A stretch of DNA of 64,000 nucleotides, taken from Kitagawia praeruptora. Taxonomy: Eukaryota; Streptophyta; Magnoliopsida; Apiales; Apiaceae. The stretch is taken from NCBI GenBank assembly GCA_037693485.1, contig CM075346.1, positions 125,104,001-125,168,000 on the forward strand. Reading direction: 5' to 3'. The number at the start of each line of letters is the position of its first letter. Positions within the stretch are counted from its first letter, which is position 1. Of this stretch, positions 43,701 to 53,810 are shown one piece after another. The notes beneath the pieces were generated by a model. The model was not told the DNA's origin, ran no database searches, and saw only the letters and a program-made list of their open reading frames with translations. The position numbers were made by a program, and so were the translations under genes.

Positions 43701-43867
43701 ATATCAGGTATCATTTCATTAGAGAGCATGTCATGAATGGTACCGTGGAGTTACATTTTGTACCCACGGAAGAACAAACAGCAGATATTTTTACTAAGTC
43801 TCTTGACGAATCCACATTCACCAGAATTGTTGGTGAATTGGGTATGTTAAATAGTCCTAGTAATTAA
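40706..43867 (+). CDS. SIRE-2 Pol: protease, integrase, RT, RNase H
   Basis: The frame opens after a stop at 40703-40705 and has no early ATG, so production probably depends on a -1 shift from gag. Counting from 40727, the protease motif DSGCSRHMTGD is near residue 26. GAG-pre-integrase (WLWHKKLSHLNF) is near 145. Integrase Asp lies in HMDLFGP (about 218), Asp in RSDNGTEF (about 283) and Glu in NGVVERKNR (about 320). RT has MDVKSAFLNG (about 645) and YVDD (about 730). RNase H has TDSDYAG (about 894) and STAEAEYIAAGS (about 935). The ending NSPSN resembles SIRE-1. Every catalytic motif is present and there are no internal stops, so the enzyme set appears complete. Confidence 0.95.
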   Translation, partial: VFWTQSNLGSEEGLIRLSLQGVEQVERVTWILDSGCSRHMTGDRTLLTNVVEKAGPVVTFGDNSKGRTDGYGRLEAGNVIIDEVSFVKGLEHNLLSVSQFCDKGYEVYFNKKNCLISHKRHEKPQLTGVRKGNLYVANMNSGSTAEITCFYTKASNDESWLWHKKLSHLNFKTMNSLVKRELVRGLPSMEFTQEGLCDACQKGKLKRASHRSTDTSSITEPLQLLHMDLFGPVNVMSMSRKRYALVIVDAFSKYTWVLFLNSKDETPQLVIDHIKLIERDSTYPVRAIRSDNGTEFKNAVLNDFCTEKGITRQYSAPRTPQQNGVVERKNRTLIEAARTMLSESRLPLYFWAEAVNTACYTQNRTLINKDHMKTPYEIMADKKPSLKYFHVFGAKCFVLKEGDDQGGKFDTKAFEAIFIGYSMRAYRVYLIDEQKMMESVNVTFDDTKLPSIQTEDPSEKLSFDDMTDTDSDDDNSPEIFADANDNDDDQSNGGESSRLNLPRQTVWNRAHPFELIIGDPDVGVKTRSATQNLCNYSGFLSEMEPKKTEEALSDPDWVIAMQDELNQFKQQEVWKLVPRPTNRTVVGTRWVFRNKLDEDGTVTRNKARLVAKGYSQAEGIDYDETYAPVARLEAIRIFLAFAAFSNFKVYQMDVKSAFLNGKLDEEVYVEQPPGFEDPEFMDYVYFLFKAIYGLKQAPRKWYDTLSEFLLENGFVRGVIDKTLFTKKHKNDTILVQIYVDDIIFGSTNDLLCKKFAKLMQGKFEMSMMGELKFFLGLQVSQRTDGIFICQSKYVRELLKKYQMEDSSSARTPSSTAVKFGACENSIKVDVTSYRGMIGSLLYLTASRPDIMYATCLCARFQSDPRDVHLIAIKRILRYLKGTPNLGIWYPKDSGFNLVGYTDSDYAGSVVDRKSTSGSCQFLGGRLVSWYSKKQQTVSNSTAEAEYIAAGSCCAQILWIRNQLRDYGFVLDKIPILCDNTSAIAISNNPVQHTRTKHIDIRYHFIREHVMNGTVELHFVPTEEQTADIFTKSLDESTFTRIVGELGMLNSPSN

Positions 43868-46739
43868 ACTAGTTAATATCTGAGGTTTGCTCTTTAATAA
43901 TTTATAAGTGATTACTTTGTTAATATTTGTTATTAAAATCACTTGTATAATTATTTTATCAACTTATTTTCTTGCTTGTTAATTCTTAAATCATTGTCAT
44001 TATCTTCTTAATATATTCCTACTTACTTCTTTTAATTTTAGAATATTTTATTTTCTCTAAAAATATTTTTCTCAAATTTTACAAGTTGAAATTAGTGAGA
44101 AATCTATTTTTGTTGAAAATTACTTTTGAATATTTGTGTTGATTTAATAAGTCATATTTTCTCTTTAAATGATTTTCTATAAGAAAATTACTTTATTAAG
44201 AAAATATATAGATTTATTAATTTACTACAAATATTTATGTAAATAGTTAATAGTTTATTTAATATTTTGTAGTGTTTGTCCTTTTGTTATTAATGTTTGA
44301 TTTCGTAAAAAGGATAACCTATGGTATTTTTATTATTTTCTATTTAGCTATTTTTTAAGTAGTTATATTGTTGTAAATATATTTGTAAATTATTTTCTTT
44401 TATTTCTAATATTCTGTAAATATTATTAATACAGTTATTTTTTATAGTAAAAATAAAATAAAATAAAAAAAATAAAAAAAAACGTATTTTTCTTTTCTTT
44501 TTAGTTTTTATTTTATCTAATTATTATGTATATTATTTCTTATTTTTGTATATTATTTTTCATGTGTTTATAAATAGTTTGTATAGTATTTTCAGTTTAG
44601 TCACTATACTTTCAAAACTTACAAACAGGTCCTTGTACTTGGTTCTTTTGTACTTCTTCTGTTTAACACACACATATCATGCTGTTTTAACTTCTAATCT
44701 TTGTTGTGTTGTTGTTATTAACAGAATTTTCTTATATAGGACCATTGTTGGTATCAAAATGGTATATGTCAATTCAATTGTTTAGGAACTAACGTTTGAT
44801 TTTCAGGTTCTAACAATTGAAAGACAAGACCTAACAAGTGTTAACAAGTGGTAACAGTTGGTATCTAACATACAGGATCCAAAACATGATAAATTAGTTT
44901 TGTTTGTATTGGTTTAAACATTAACATACATTAATTCGATTAATATTTATTAATTGGATTGTTGCCTTTGTTTTTGTTTAGTAAAACCAGCTCAAGATCT
45001 ATATCTTTCCAGACTCAAAATTTCTTTCTACAACTGTGATTGCTTACATTGTAAATCTTTTGAAATCACAACTGTATATCATTCTATCTCTATTGCTCAT
45101 ATTCTGTGATGCAGGTTCATCTAAATGGAGTTTTGTTTTCTCACATGTTTAGTCATAAGGTTGTAAACCCAACAACTTTTATCCCAGACTACAGTCAAAC
45201 TCAAACACATTCTATCTTACCCCCTAAAAGGAAGTAACCTATCAGACTAAAGGTCACCAGGGAGTAACTGCACATGATGCAACAAATAAGGATGTGTGGG
45301 ATATTCAGTTGGAGAGTCACTACCTTATACACTAACCAAAATATTTCATATGCACAAAGTGAGAATGCACACACTAAGGATGAATTGATGGAAACCTATA
45401 ATCCAACCATTTTACGGTTAGGATTATAAGTTAAAGGTTCTTTAATGAACCAAGAGTCTTCACAGACCTCGAGAGAAGGTATTGATCTCAATGCAAAATT
45501 CAACAAGATCATTATCTAACTCCCCAGAGGGAACATCTCTGGATCCTGCGGGTAACGGATCCGACATAGGTGCGGATCGGCAACTTGTAAACTATGATTC
45601 AGATTTTACCTGATGAGTTTAACAAGGTGAAGTCTTCACAGACATTAGAAGGGAACCTTGATCTCGATGCTAAATTTATAGATCATTGTTTACCTTCTCA
45701 GAATTCAAATCTGAAAACCCTAAAAAGGGAAAACTAGCAACTTGTAGATTATGACTCAGATTCGTCTGACGAGTCCAACGAGGATTTGGGATTTGCGAAC
45801 TCCCATTGCACCACCACTGACCTCTCTTGAAGGGGCTAGGGTGATTTTTCCTTGCAGGTACACTATTGGATGTTGGAGCTATGAGTGATATGAGTGATAC
45901 ACTGGTGAGCAAGAGTGTAAACACAGAGAGAAGTGAGACACTCAACACAAATGAGTGGAGAGAAGAGTGAAACACTTGTGAGGTACACCAAACACTATCA
46001 CACACTCACAGTGAGGAAGAAAATGAAACTTCCTTTCTAACAAAGAACTCTATAATTGGTACAACTACTTTGTCAACTAGTTGATTGGAGGATTCCTCAA
46101 CTAAGGGGGAGAAGTAAAAGGGGTACAAGAAAAAGGAGAGTAGGTTAGAAAGGGGGAGCATTCACAGACTGTGCTTTGGAAGAAAAGCTACTAAGGGGGA
46201 GCCTTAGATGGAAAAGTAAGGGGAGATTCAGTTGAGAATAAAGGGGAGATATAAGGAGAAGATTACATCACAATATTATTCTATTAATCTTTCAATGTAC
46301 TATGTATAAAGACTAAGTGGAAGAGTAGTAGATTTTCCAGAAGTTACAGAAATGGTATTGATTCACCATTGTCTACATAGTAGGAACAGTTGTTTTTCTT
46401 AAGTGAGAAAAGCTGTGTCAGAGAAGGGAAGTGATTGTAAATCAAGAACTGCTGATAATCACCAATGTAAGATATGAAGGATTATCAGGCAGAGATATGA
46501 AGAATCAGAAATGAAGATGAGTTATCTATTGAAGATCAGTTCAGTGCTAGAGGAACAATCATCTATCATTTCATCAACTGAGGATTCTGGAATTGTTAAA
46601 TTCAAACCAGAGAAATTTTTTTTTAATGTACTATTTGCTAAGCTCTTAAATGCTTAATCTTTTTCTTGTTTAAGTGAGTTAGTTGAGTTATCCTCTAGGT
46701 ATTTGCTTGTTATTGTCTAACAAACAAATAGGGGGAGAT
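43868..46739 (+). other. SIRE-2 3' non-coding region with ORF relic and purine tracts
   Basis: About 2.9 kb in the place where SIRE-1 has its third ORF. The first part (to about 45000) is very AT-rich. From 45455 a 176-bp tandem duplication shows coding-like text. From 46097 come five AAGGGGGAG-like purine tracts, then the true tract ATAGGGGGAGAT at 46728-46739. No long ORF exists. Confidence 0.75.
45455..45790 (+). repeat. 176-bp tandem duplication with coding-like relic in SIRE-2 3' region
   Basis: Unit 1 starts AGTCTTCACAGACCTCGAG at 45455 and unit 2 starts AGTCTTCACAGACATTAG at 45631. Both carry a GATCTC-AATGC/GATCTCGATGC segment and end in CAACTTGTA(A/G)A(C/T)TATGA. In unit 2 one frame reads QLVDYDSDSSDESNED, an acidic Ser-rich stretch; in unit 1 the frame is broken. 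It may be what remains of a third ORF. Confidence 0.65.
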
Positions 46740-48669
46740 TGAAAGGCATATGATGTAGCCTATTTGTATTTCGAGGATACAACTCAACTTAAACAAGATT
46801 GTAATAGTAAATAGTATATAGACTGTCACAAGGAATCTCAGATTGTATTATCTGTCAGAAGAAAAAGATCAAGGTCAATCTACGGACTTGAGGAATTACT
46901 ACATTGAAAGAAGCTCAGTCATCTGATCAAGCCTCAGTGAAGTATTCGTTAAGAAGTGGATTCGTTTAAAGTGACAGAGATTTCAACAGTGACAGAGACA
47001 GTACAGAAGATTAAAGAGAGAGAGGAGAAAAGAAAAGGAACCAGATTTTAAAGTCAATATATGAAGAACAGTCATTGCGGTTAGTCACTCATGAACCAGA
47101 CAGTACATCGAGTGTCAACATTAAACAGTGGTTGTTTATCATTAACTTCAGTGGTTCAAGCTATCAAGACTGGTATGTGAGAAAATCATTGTGCAAGCAA
47201 CAGGAGTGCTAAATTATTTAATCACAAAGATTTTATTATCAAGTGGACTGGCTACGAGGAAAAAGAATTATCATAAAGAAATTCTAAATGATATATTCTT
47301 AATGCTGGAACTCCGGTTAGAATTGTTGTATTTTTTGCTAAGCAAAAAGAGTCCGGTTTCACGTCCTCAAGAGACCGAAGCTTACACCTGGACGGGTTAT
47401 GAGAAAATAGAATTATCACAAGAATATTGAAAGTGATATATTCTTAAAGCTGGAACCCCGGTTGGAATTGATATATTTTTTGTTAAGCAAAAGGAGTCCG
47501 GTTCCAGACGCTCAGGTAACCGCAGTTTAGAGTTTAATGATAATTTGATATTAATAAATATTTTATTTATTTAGAAAATTATATTTATAAATATCTAATA
47601 ATATTAGATATTTATTTTTATAATTTCTGGGTTTAAATAATTATTTATTAATTAAAGATTATAAGCTGTGCGAGTTAAAAAGCATTTCTACGGAACCCGT
47701 CCTAATGGGACAAAATAAGCCTCGGTTTCTAAGAATGGTTAGCAGGTCATGTATATATTTGTTTAATAAGCAAAAGAATGAAACAACTTGGTTGATTAAA
47801 CAAATCAACTGATTTGCAAAAGAATTAAAGGAATGCACAGGCCACGTGAAGCTGTCGGCAACTACTTCACTCTCCACCACCGAGCGTGTGCGCCACGCGC
47901 CAGATTTCCAGTCAGCAAAGCCGCGTGTGTAACTCACCTAAGCCTCCTGCGACTGGTTCTCAGCTGGTTGTTCAAATCATTTGTTCCACAGAAATGATTC
48001 AGCCGAGTTTTTAATTCCCCAAGACAATTTCAAATTGTCTTGGCGATTGTCTTGGAAAGCTTGATTGTCTTGGAACAATCAAAGATTGTCTTGGCGATTG
48101 TCTTGGCAGTACAAATCTGATTGTCTTGGAAGAACAGATTGTCTTGGAGATTGTCTTTCATGTGTTAATCAAAAGCAAAAGAAGGCAGTGGATTTGTTTT
48201 GATATAAACATGAACACAGGCGGCTCAACACAATATCACAACACACAACATTATATCTTTCAACCAAGAAAAGCTTTCTCTCTCATTTTCTCTCAAGAAC
48301 ACAAGAGCTAGAAAAATTCATAGAAAATCAAGTTCATCATATTTGTAATATCTGATCCGATAGAACTTGTTTATTTGTATCTCTTGTACTACTAGCGAGT
48401 TTTTACTCCTAGAACTTATCTTGATTTTTATTAACTAAATTAGAAAAGTTCATGTCGAATTTTCTAATTAGTTTTTATCAACTTGATAATTAATCTGTAC
48501 TGAAATTGTAACACCCATCAAGTTAATATATTTTTATATTCAACTTGAAAATTGTTTCAATTTATTCCGCACAAATTTGTTCAAGTCAAATTTTATTTAA
48601 AGGACAAATTTCGATAAATTGGTATAGATTGTATTCAACCCCCCTTCTACAATCTTATCGGACCTAACA
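46740..48669 (+). repeat. SIRE-2 3' LTR, 1,930 bp
   Basis: Identical to the 5' LTR by eye except for one substitution and the loss of 45 bp in the GATTGTCTTGG array. It ends GACCTAACA before the GTACT duplication. Confidence 0.95.
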
Positions 48670-49982
48670 GTACTTTCCATAACTTTCTTTTGACCGATGA
48701 CATAAACCTTGTATGCAATTCTTTCCATAGAATAGCCAAGAAAAATTCCTTCAAATGCTTTTGCATCAAATTTTCCAACATATTCAGAATTATCCTTTAG
48801 TACAAAGCATTTGCTTCCAAAAGTATGAACATACTTTAGAGTAGGCTTCTTTCCAGTCATCAAGTTGTAAGGTGTCTTTCCAGAGTTTTTGTTGATGAGG
48901 GTCCTGTTCTGAATATAGCATGCAGTGCTCACAGCCTCAGCCCAAAAACATGTAGGCATTTTTGCATCAAGTAACATTGTTCTAGCAGCCTCAATTAGAG
49001 TTCTATTCTTTCTCTCAACAACTCCATTTTGTTGTGGAGTCCTTGGAGCTGAGAATTGCTGAGAAATGCCATTCTCTTTGTAGAATGCTTCAAGTGTGGC
49101 ATTTCTAAACTCTGTTCCATTATCACTCCTCAGTGCAATCACACTTGCATCGTTTGCCTTTGCTTCCTTGTCAACTTTCTTTATATGCTCAATAATTACT
49201 TGTGGAGCCTCGTCTTTAGATGCCAGAAATTCCACCCATGTATACCTTGAAAAATCATCAACCATTACCAGGGCATACTTCTTTCTTCCAAGTGACATTA
49301 TGTTGACAGGCCCAAACAAATCCATATGAATGAGTTGTAATGGCTTGGTTACTGATGTCACTGTCTTTGACTTGTGGCTTGATCTTTTCATTTTTCCTTT
49401 TTGACAAGCCTCACACACTCCTTCTTGGTAGAATTCAAGTGTGGGCATGCCTCTCACTAACTCTCTTTTGACTAGAGAATTAATGGCCTTGAAGTTCAGG
49501 TGTGATAGTTTCTTGTGCCACAGCCAACAATCTTCATTTGATGCTTTTGAGTAAAAGCAGCAAATTTTGTCCTTGTTTGCAGAGTCCATATTGGCTACAA
49601 ACAGGCTTCCCTTCCTTACTCCAGATAGAGCAAAATCACCAGTCTTCTTGTGGGTGATCAAACATTCATCTTTGTCAAAATTTACTTTGAATCCTCTATC
49701 AGTAAACTGACCAACACTTAGCAGATTATGCTTGAGCCCCTTGACTAGTGCTACATCTTCAATGATGACATTACCAACTTTCAGCTTGCCATATCCCAAT
49801 GTGTTACCCATGCTGTCATCTCCAAAAGCAACCATTGGGCCAGCCTTTTCCTCATACTGTGATAGCAGGGCCATATCACCAGTCATATGATTTGAGCATC
49901 CACTGTCCAAAATCCACATGACCTTCTTTTCACTTTCTTTGCCCTGCAAACACAAAGGTATTACTTTTCCTTTGGTACCCAA
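48670..49982 (-). pseudogene. SIRE-1 Pol, first part: protease and integrase, cut by SIRE-2
   Basis: The pol frame is -1 relative to gag and has no ATG of its own. It begins as an open frame overlapping the gag end and contains the protease motif WILDSGCSNHMTGD. The GAG-pre-integrase module follows (WLWHKKLSHLNF, then CEACQKGK). The integrase core has Asp in HMDLFGP, Asp in RSDNGTEF and Glu in NGVVERKNR. It is interrupted by SIRE-2 immediately after KVMES; the last residues of the longer open frame derive from the SIRE-2 LTR. Coding resumes in the same frame at 36281. This half carries no other damage. Confidence 0.92.
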
Positions 49983-52468
49983 ACAAGTTTGGGTCCATGT
50001 GACTTAGAGACAGTTTTATCATAAACAACATGCTTGTCAACTTTCTTAGTGTTAGTCTTCTTGTCACTGTTGGAAGTCTTAGAACCTGAAGTTTCAGACT
50101 TGGGTGACAGAGGTACCTTCCTAGCTTTAGGAGGACTTGAAGACTTTGACCTTGTGTAGTGTGTGTGAGAATTGTGACTGATACAACCATCAATGAATTG
50201 CCTTCTTAAATTAAAACAACTAGTCATAACATTCATATTGCATGGCATACAGTCAAATTTATCACAAAAGGGTGCATCTCTATGACTTAGAGGCACAGAA
50301 CAATCATAGAAAGGTTTAGACACACTACCAACAGGTTTCTTGCATGCATGAGTTAAATGATTGGTACTGAAACAGTTTTGACAAGTTTTCCTAGGGGCAT
50401 TAGGCATATAAGCATAGTTGTTATCCTTGTTAATCCCTAACTTGCCATTTCTGTTCTGTTTCTTCTTAGTCACTTCCTTTTCTGATTCACTCTTCCCAGC
50501 TGAGACAAACTTAACAAACTTCTTAGGTCTTGGCCTATCAACTACTGGTTTCTTGGTCTTTGACTTGACACTCTCACTCTTAGAGGATGCTTGCTGTTCA
50601 CTAGATTGTGCCTCATCCTCATCATTCAACATTTGCTTGATGAGTAAGGCATCCTCATCAATTTCAAATGTTGATTCCTTAAAAATTGGATTTTCAGTTT
50701 TTCTCAAAATGTGAGGCACTTTCTCATGAACAACAGTGTCCTCTTCAATGACAGCATAGCCTTTCCTCTGTTTGAGAGAGTCATAGTCAAGTCCAATAGC
50801 TGCTTTGGGTTTAGCTTCAATTTTCTCACAATAGGATTGCACTAAACCAGATGATTTCTTGAAAGTTTTCAGTTTGAATTCATTCTCAGCTAATTCATCC
50901 CTAAGTGCCTTCTCTACTTGACTAGCACATACAACCTTGTTCTGCAAATATTCAACTTCTTTCTTAAGGTTTTCTACTTGCATAGCAGTTAGCTCAAGTT
51001 CCTCATTCTTTTTGGTTAATATTTCATTTCTAGTAGACAGTTTAGCAATCTCCTCATTAGCAACAGTCATACTAGTATGAATATTAAACATTTCAACAGA
51101 TAATTGTTCAATCATGCATTTGTACTCAGAAACAGACATGTCTATAGTAGTGAGAGATGGTACCTGAGAATCAGATGAAGATGAGTCATCCTTGGAGTTG
51201 GCCATCAAGGCATAATTGCAGAATTCTTGTTCCTCTTCATCACTCTCAGAATCATCCCAACACTTCCCTTCAGCTATGTAGGCCTTACCTTGTGTCTGCT
51301 TTTTCAGAAGGGCCTCATACTTAGCTTCGAGCTCAAGATAATCTCTATCCTTCTTTTTAGGCTTCTTGCATTCACTGGCAAAATGCCCTAGGTCATTGCA
51401 TCTATAGCACCTTACAGATGACCTATCCACATAACTGGTTTTGAACTTATTTCTGTTTGGTTTCAAAGGTGCCTTGTTCTTGTTGGCTGAATGGTTTTGA
51501 GTTTTGGGTTTGAAGGGTTGATTTCTTTTAAATCTGATGTTTGGAAATTTTCTGGCCATGAAAGCATAAGAAGTATTTTTCATCCCATCAAGTTCTTCCA
51601 GAGTGTAAAACTCTTCTTCTTCTTCCTCCTTTTCCTCAACAGGTTCACTCACCCCAGCTTCAGTTTCTTCATCATCTGCTACCTCCTCTATCCTTAGCTG
51701 GCTTGTAGATGCTTCTAGGTCCAGAATAGATTTGTTGACAATCAAGGCACATGATGTGTTTATCATTCTACCTTGGTTGGCTTGGATGGCCCTTTTCTGA
51801 AGCAACTCAAGTTCATGAGTCTTTAGGACTCCATAGAGCACATCATAGGTGACTTTGTTCAAATCTCTTTCCCTTAGAGAAATGACTCTTTGCTCCAGAT
51901 GATTTGGTGAAGACAACAGAAATTTCATATTTAAATCCTTGGTGCTGTAAACCTTGCCATTCATTTGCAACTCAGTAACTAGCTTGTGAAACCTTTCAAA
52001 CATTTCAGTGATGCTTTCCTTGGGCTGTGCCATGAAAGCTTCATACTGTGTGACCAGTATCTGTTTCCTGTTTTCCTTAACCTCATCAGTCCCTTCACAC
52101 AACACCTCAATGTGATCCCACATCTCTTTAGCAGACGTGCATGATGCAATGTTTGCAAACATTGACATGTCCATGGAATCAATGATAAGCAGCATGAGGT
52201 GGTTGTCAAGAGCAACCTTCTCCCTTTCTGACTCTGTCCACTTTGATGGATCCTTGGCCTCATAAGATCTTGGGATAGTTGTGGTTCCAACAGTCTTCTC
52301 TGGTATCTCTTGTTGTGGAACAAAAGGACCATTCTTGAGAATCTCAGGATACAAGGGATGAGAGGCTTTAATGAACAACATCATCTTTATCTTCCAGAGG
52401 TTGAAGTTTTCTTTGTCAAACTTAGGGACCTTCACCGTTCCTGTAGTCTTTGGTGTATTCGAACTCAT
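49961..52468 (-). CDS. SIRE-1 Gag, 835 aa
   Basis: The frame is intact from ATG (MSSNTPKTTGTVKVPKFDK) to a stop after VWVPKEK. The N-terminal UBN2-type Gag domain spans about residues 1-250, and an acidic linker rich in Glu lies near 270-290. A first zinc knuckle, CYRCNDLGHFASEC, is near 352. Coiled-coil-like sequence spans about 455-560, a second knuckle, CQNCFSTNHLTHAC, is near 695, and a Cys motif, CMPCNMNVM, is near 741. At 835 aa it is much longer than ordinary copia Gag, as in SIRE elements, with the extra length after the first knuckle. It overlaps pol, which lies in the -1 frame. The product would form the particle and bind RNA. Confidence 0.92.
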   Translation of the reverse strand: MSSNTPKTTGTVKVPKFDKENFNLWKIKMMLFIKASHPLYPEILKNGPFVPQQEIPEKTVGTTTIPRSYEAKDPSKWTESEREKVALDNHLMLLIIDSMDMSMFANIASCTSAKEMWDHIEVLCEGTDEVKENRKQILVTQYEAFMAQPKESITEMFERFHKLVTELQMNGKVYSTKDLNMKFLLSSPNHLEQRVISLRERDLNKVTYDVLYGVLKTHELELLQKRAIQANQGRMINTSCALIVNKSILDLEASTSQLRIEEVADDEETEAGVSEPVEEKEEEEEEFYTLEELDGMKNTSYAFMARKFPNIRFKRNQPFKPKTQNHSANKNKAPLKPNRNKFKTSYVDRSSVRCYRCNDLGHFASECKKPKKKDRDYLELEAKYEALLKKQTQGKAYIAEGKCWDDSESDEEEQEFCNYALMANSKDDSSSSDSQVPSLTTIDMSVSEYKCMIEQLSVEMFNIHTSMTVANEEIAKLSTRNEILTKKNEELELTAMQVENLKKEVEYLQNKVVCASQVEKALRDELAENEFKLKTFKKSSGLVQSYCEKIEAKPKAAIGLDYDSLKQRKGYAVIEEDTVVHEKVPHILRKTENPIFKESTFEIDEDALLIKQMLNDEDEAQSSEQQASSKSESVKSKTKKPVVDRPRPKKFVKFVSAGKSESEKEVTKKKQNRNGKLGINKDNNYAYMPNAPRKTCQNCFSTNHLTHACKKPVGSVSKPFYDCSVPLSHRDAPFCDKFDCMPCNMNVMTSCFNLRRQFIDGCISHNSHTHYTRSKSSSPPKARKVPLSPKSETSGSKTSNSDKKTNTKKVDKHVVYDKTVSKSHGPKLVWVPKEK

Positions 52469-52499
52469 GATCGTTTTTCTATTTTTGAATAAACAGCCC

Positions 52500-52511
52500 G
52501 CTCTGATACCA
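52500..52511 (-). other. SIRE-1 primer-binding site (initiator tRNA-Met)
   Basis: The minus strand reads TGGTATCAGAGC two bases after the LTR end. Confidence 0.92.
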
Positions 52512-52513
52512 CC

Positions 52514-53805
52514 TGTTGCGTATTGAATACGTTAAAAGAATACAGAGGGGGGGGTGAATGGATTCTTGAACTTTTCTTGAATTGAGTCAATGTAGCAGAT
52601 AAGTGCCTGTGTGTGTAGAAGTGAAGGTGCGGATAAAGAAACAACACAAGACACAATATCACTTAAATCTAATGTATTATTAGATAAAGGTTGCTACAAT
52701 CTGTGAATACAAATGGTAGTATTCTCAGCTTCGTTTTTCTCAGAGAGATATAGCTTTCAGTGTATGAAAAACTTGACTCACAAAAGTTACTAAGTTATGA
52801 AGTGAGGCTGTGTCCTTATAGAACATGGATACAGCCTACTTACTGCAAATAAGGTAGCTAAACAAATTACTTTCTAGTCTGTCTATCCTTTTTGAGTAAG
52901 TGTCCAAACGGTTACAGATTTGACTTTGCAAAGCCTGTTTAGATCCACTTCTTTAGCTCCTTGTCTCTTCTATATCTCTCCAAGCTTCCTTGTAGGCTTT
53001 CCAGAGCACGTTACAGATTGTGGTCCATAAAGTGCATTGGCTTGTTGCAGGTTTCTGACTTGTACAATTTCTTCAGTATTTTGTCTCCAAGAATGTATTC
53101 GAGAAGTGACTAAGTAAGTGATTCGAGAACTAGAATTGACTTGATCGATAACTCTGAGTTCTCAAATACTGTTATATTGACATATCGAATCACTTCTCGA
53201 ATAGCTCTTTTCCATCAGGATTCCTTGAGTTGTCGAATAGAACATTTGACTTATCGAATCCTCGAGATATCGAATAGCTTTCTGAGTCCTTGAGATATCG
53301 AATGGAACTTTGACTTGTTGACTCTTTGAGAACTCGAATACCATCTTGACTTGTTGACTTCTTGAGTTCTCGAATAGAGTAGTAGACATATCGAATCCCT
53401 GAGATATCGAATGAGATATCGAACAGTGTATTCGGAGATATCGAATAGTGTCTTGAGATATCGAATCCCTGACTTCTCGAATGCTGGACTTCTCGAATAG
53501 ACAAATATACTTCTCGAATTGGTACTTATGCAAATTCTTCATTTCTTCAAATCCCCAACTGTGATTATTTGACAGTCTTTAACTCCTTGCTTGAGGCATG
53601 AACCTTGGAACTTCTTTCAAGCATTATTCTAGACTTTATAATTACAATTACACAACTAGGATTTGATGCCTACTATAAGTACAATACAAACAGAAACTCT
53701 ACAACTAGAGGTTCCCTCAGTTAAGAGGTCATGTAAGTAATGCAAAGCATTACAAACAATTAGGCTTGTTATTAGATGTGTACAGGCATGCCTCTGTAAC
53801 TAACA
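52514..53805 (-). repeat. SIRE-1 5' LTR, 1,292 bp
   Basis: In element sense it runs from TGTTAGTTACAGAGGCATGC to ATACGCAACA, directly followed by GG and the PBS. It contains the TCGAA-motif cluster described for the other copy. Confidence 0.95.
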
Positions 53806-53810
53806 TATTG

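Larger units (their letters stand above)
36282..48669 (+). mobile_element. Level-4 SIRE-type copia element (SIRE-2), 12.4 kb, intact gag and pol
   Basis: GTACT flanks it (36277-36281 and 48670-48674). It has 5' LTR 36282-38256, PBS 38259-38270, gag 38355-40748, pol 40706-43867, a 2.9-kb 3' region, purine tract and 3' LTR 46740-48669. The LTRs differ by one substitution (near 36829) and a 45-bp indel, so this is the youngest insertion here. Gag and pol have no internal stops. It lacks the large third ORF of SIRE-1. Protein sequences of the two SIRE elements are clearly related but diverged, so they belong to different families. Confidence 0.95.
27287..53805 (-). mobile_element. Level-3 SIRE/Maximus-type copia element (SIRE-1)
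   Basis: TATTG flanks the element (27282-27286 and 53806-53810). On the minus strand the order is 5' LTR 53805-52514, PBS 52511-52500, gag, pol, a repeat-rich spacer, third ORFs, purine tract and 3' LTR 28575-27287. Pol is interrupted by SIRE-2. Without that insertion the element is about 14 kb. Large Gag, Ty1/copia domain order (integrase before RT) and a long ORF after pol are the features of the SIRE/Maximus lineage. I counted about a dozen LTR differences in 1.29 kb by eye (about 1%). Confidence 0.93.
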
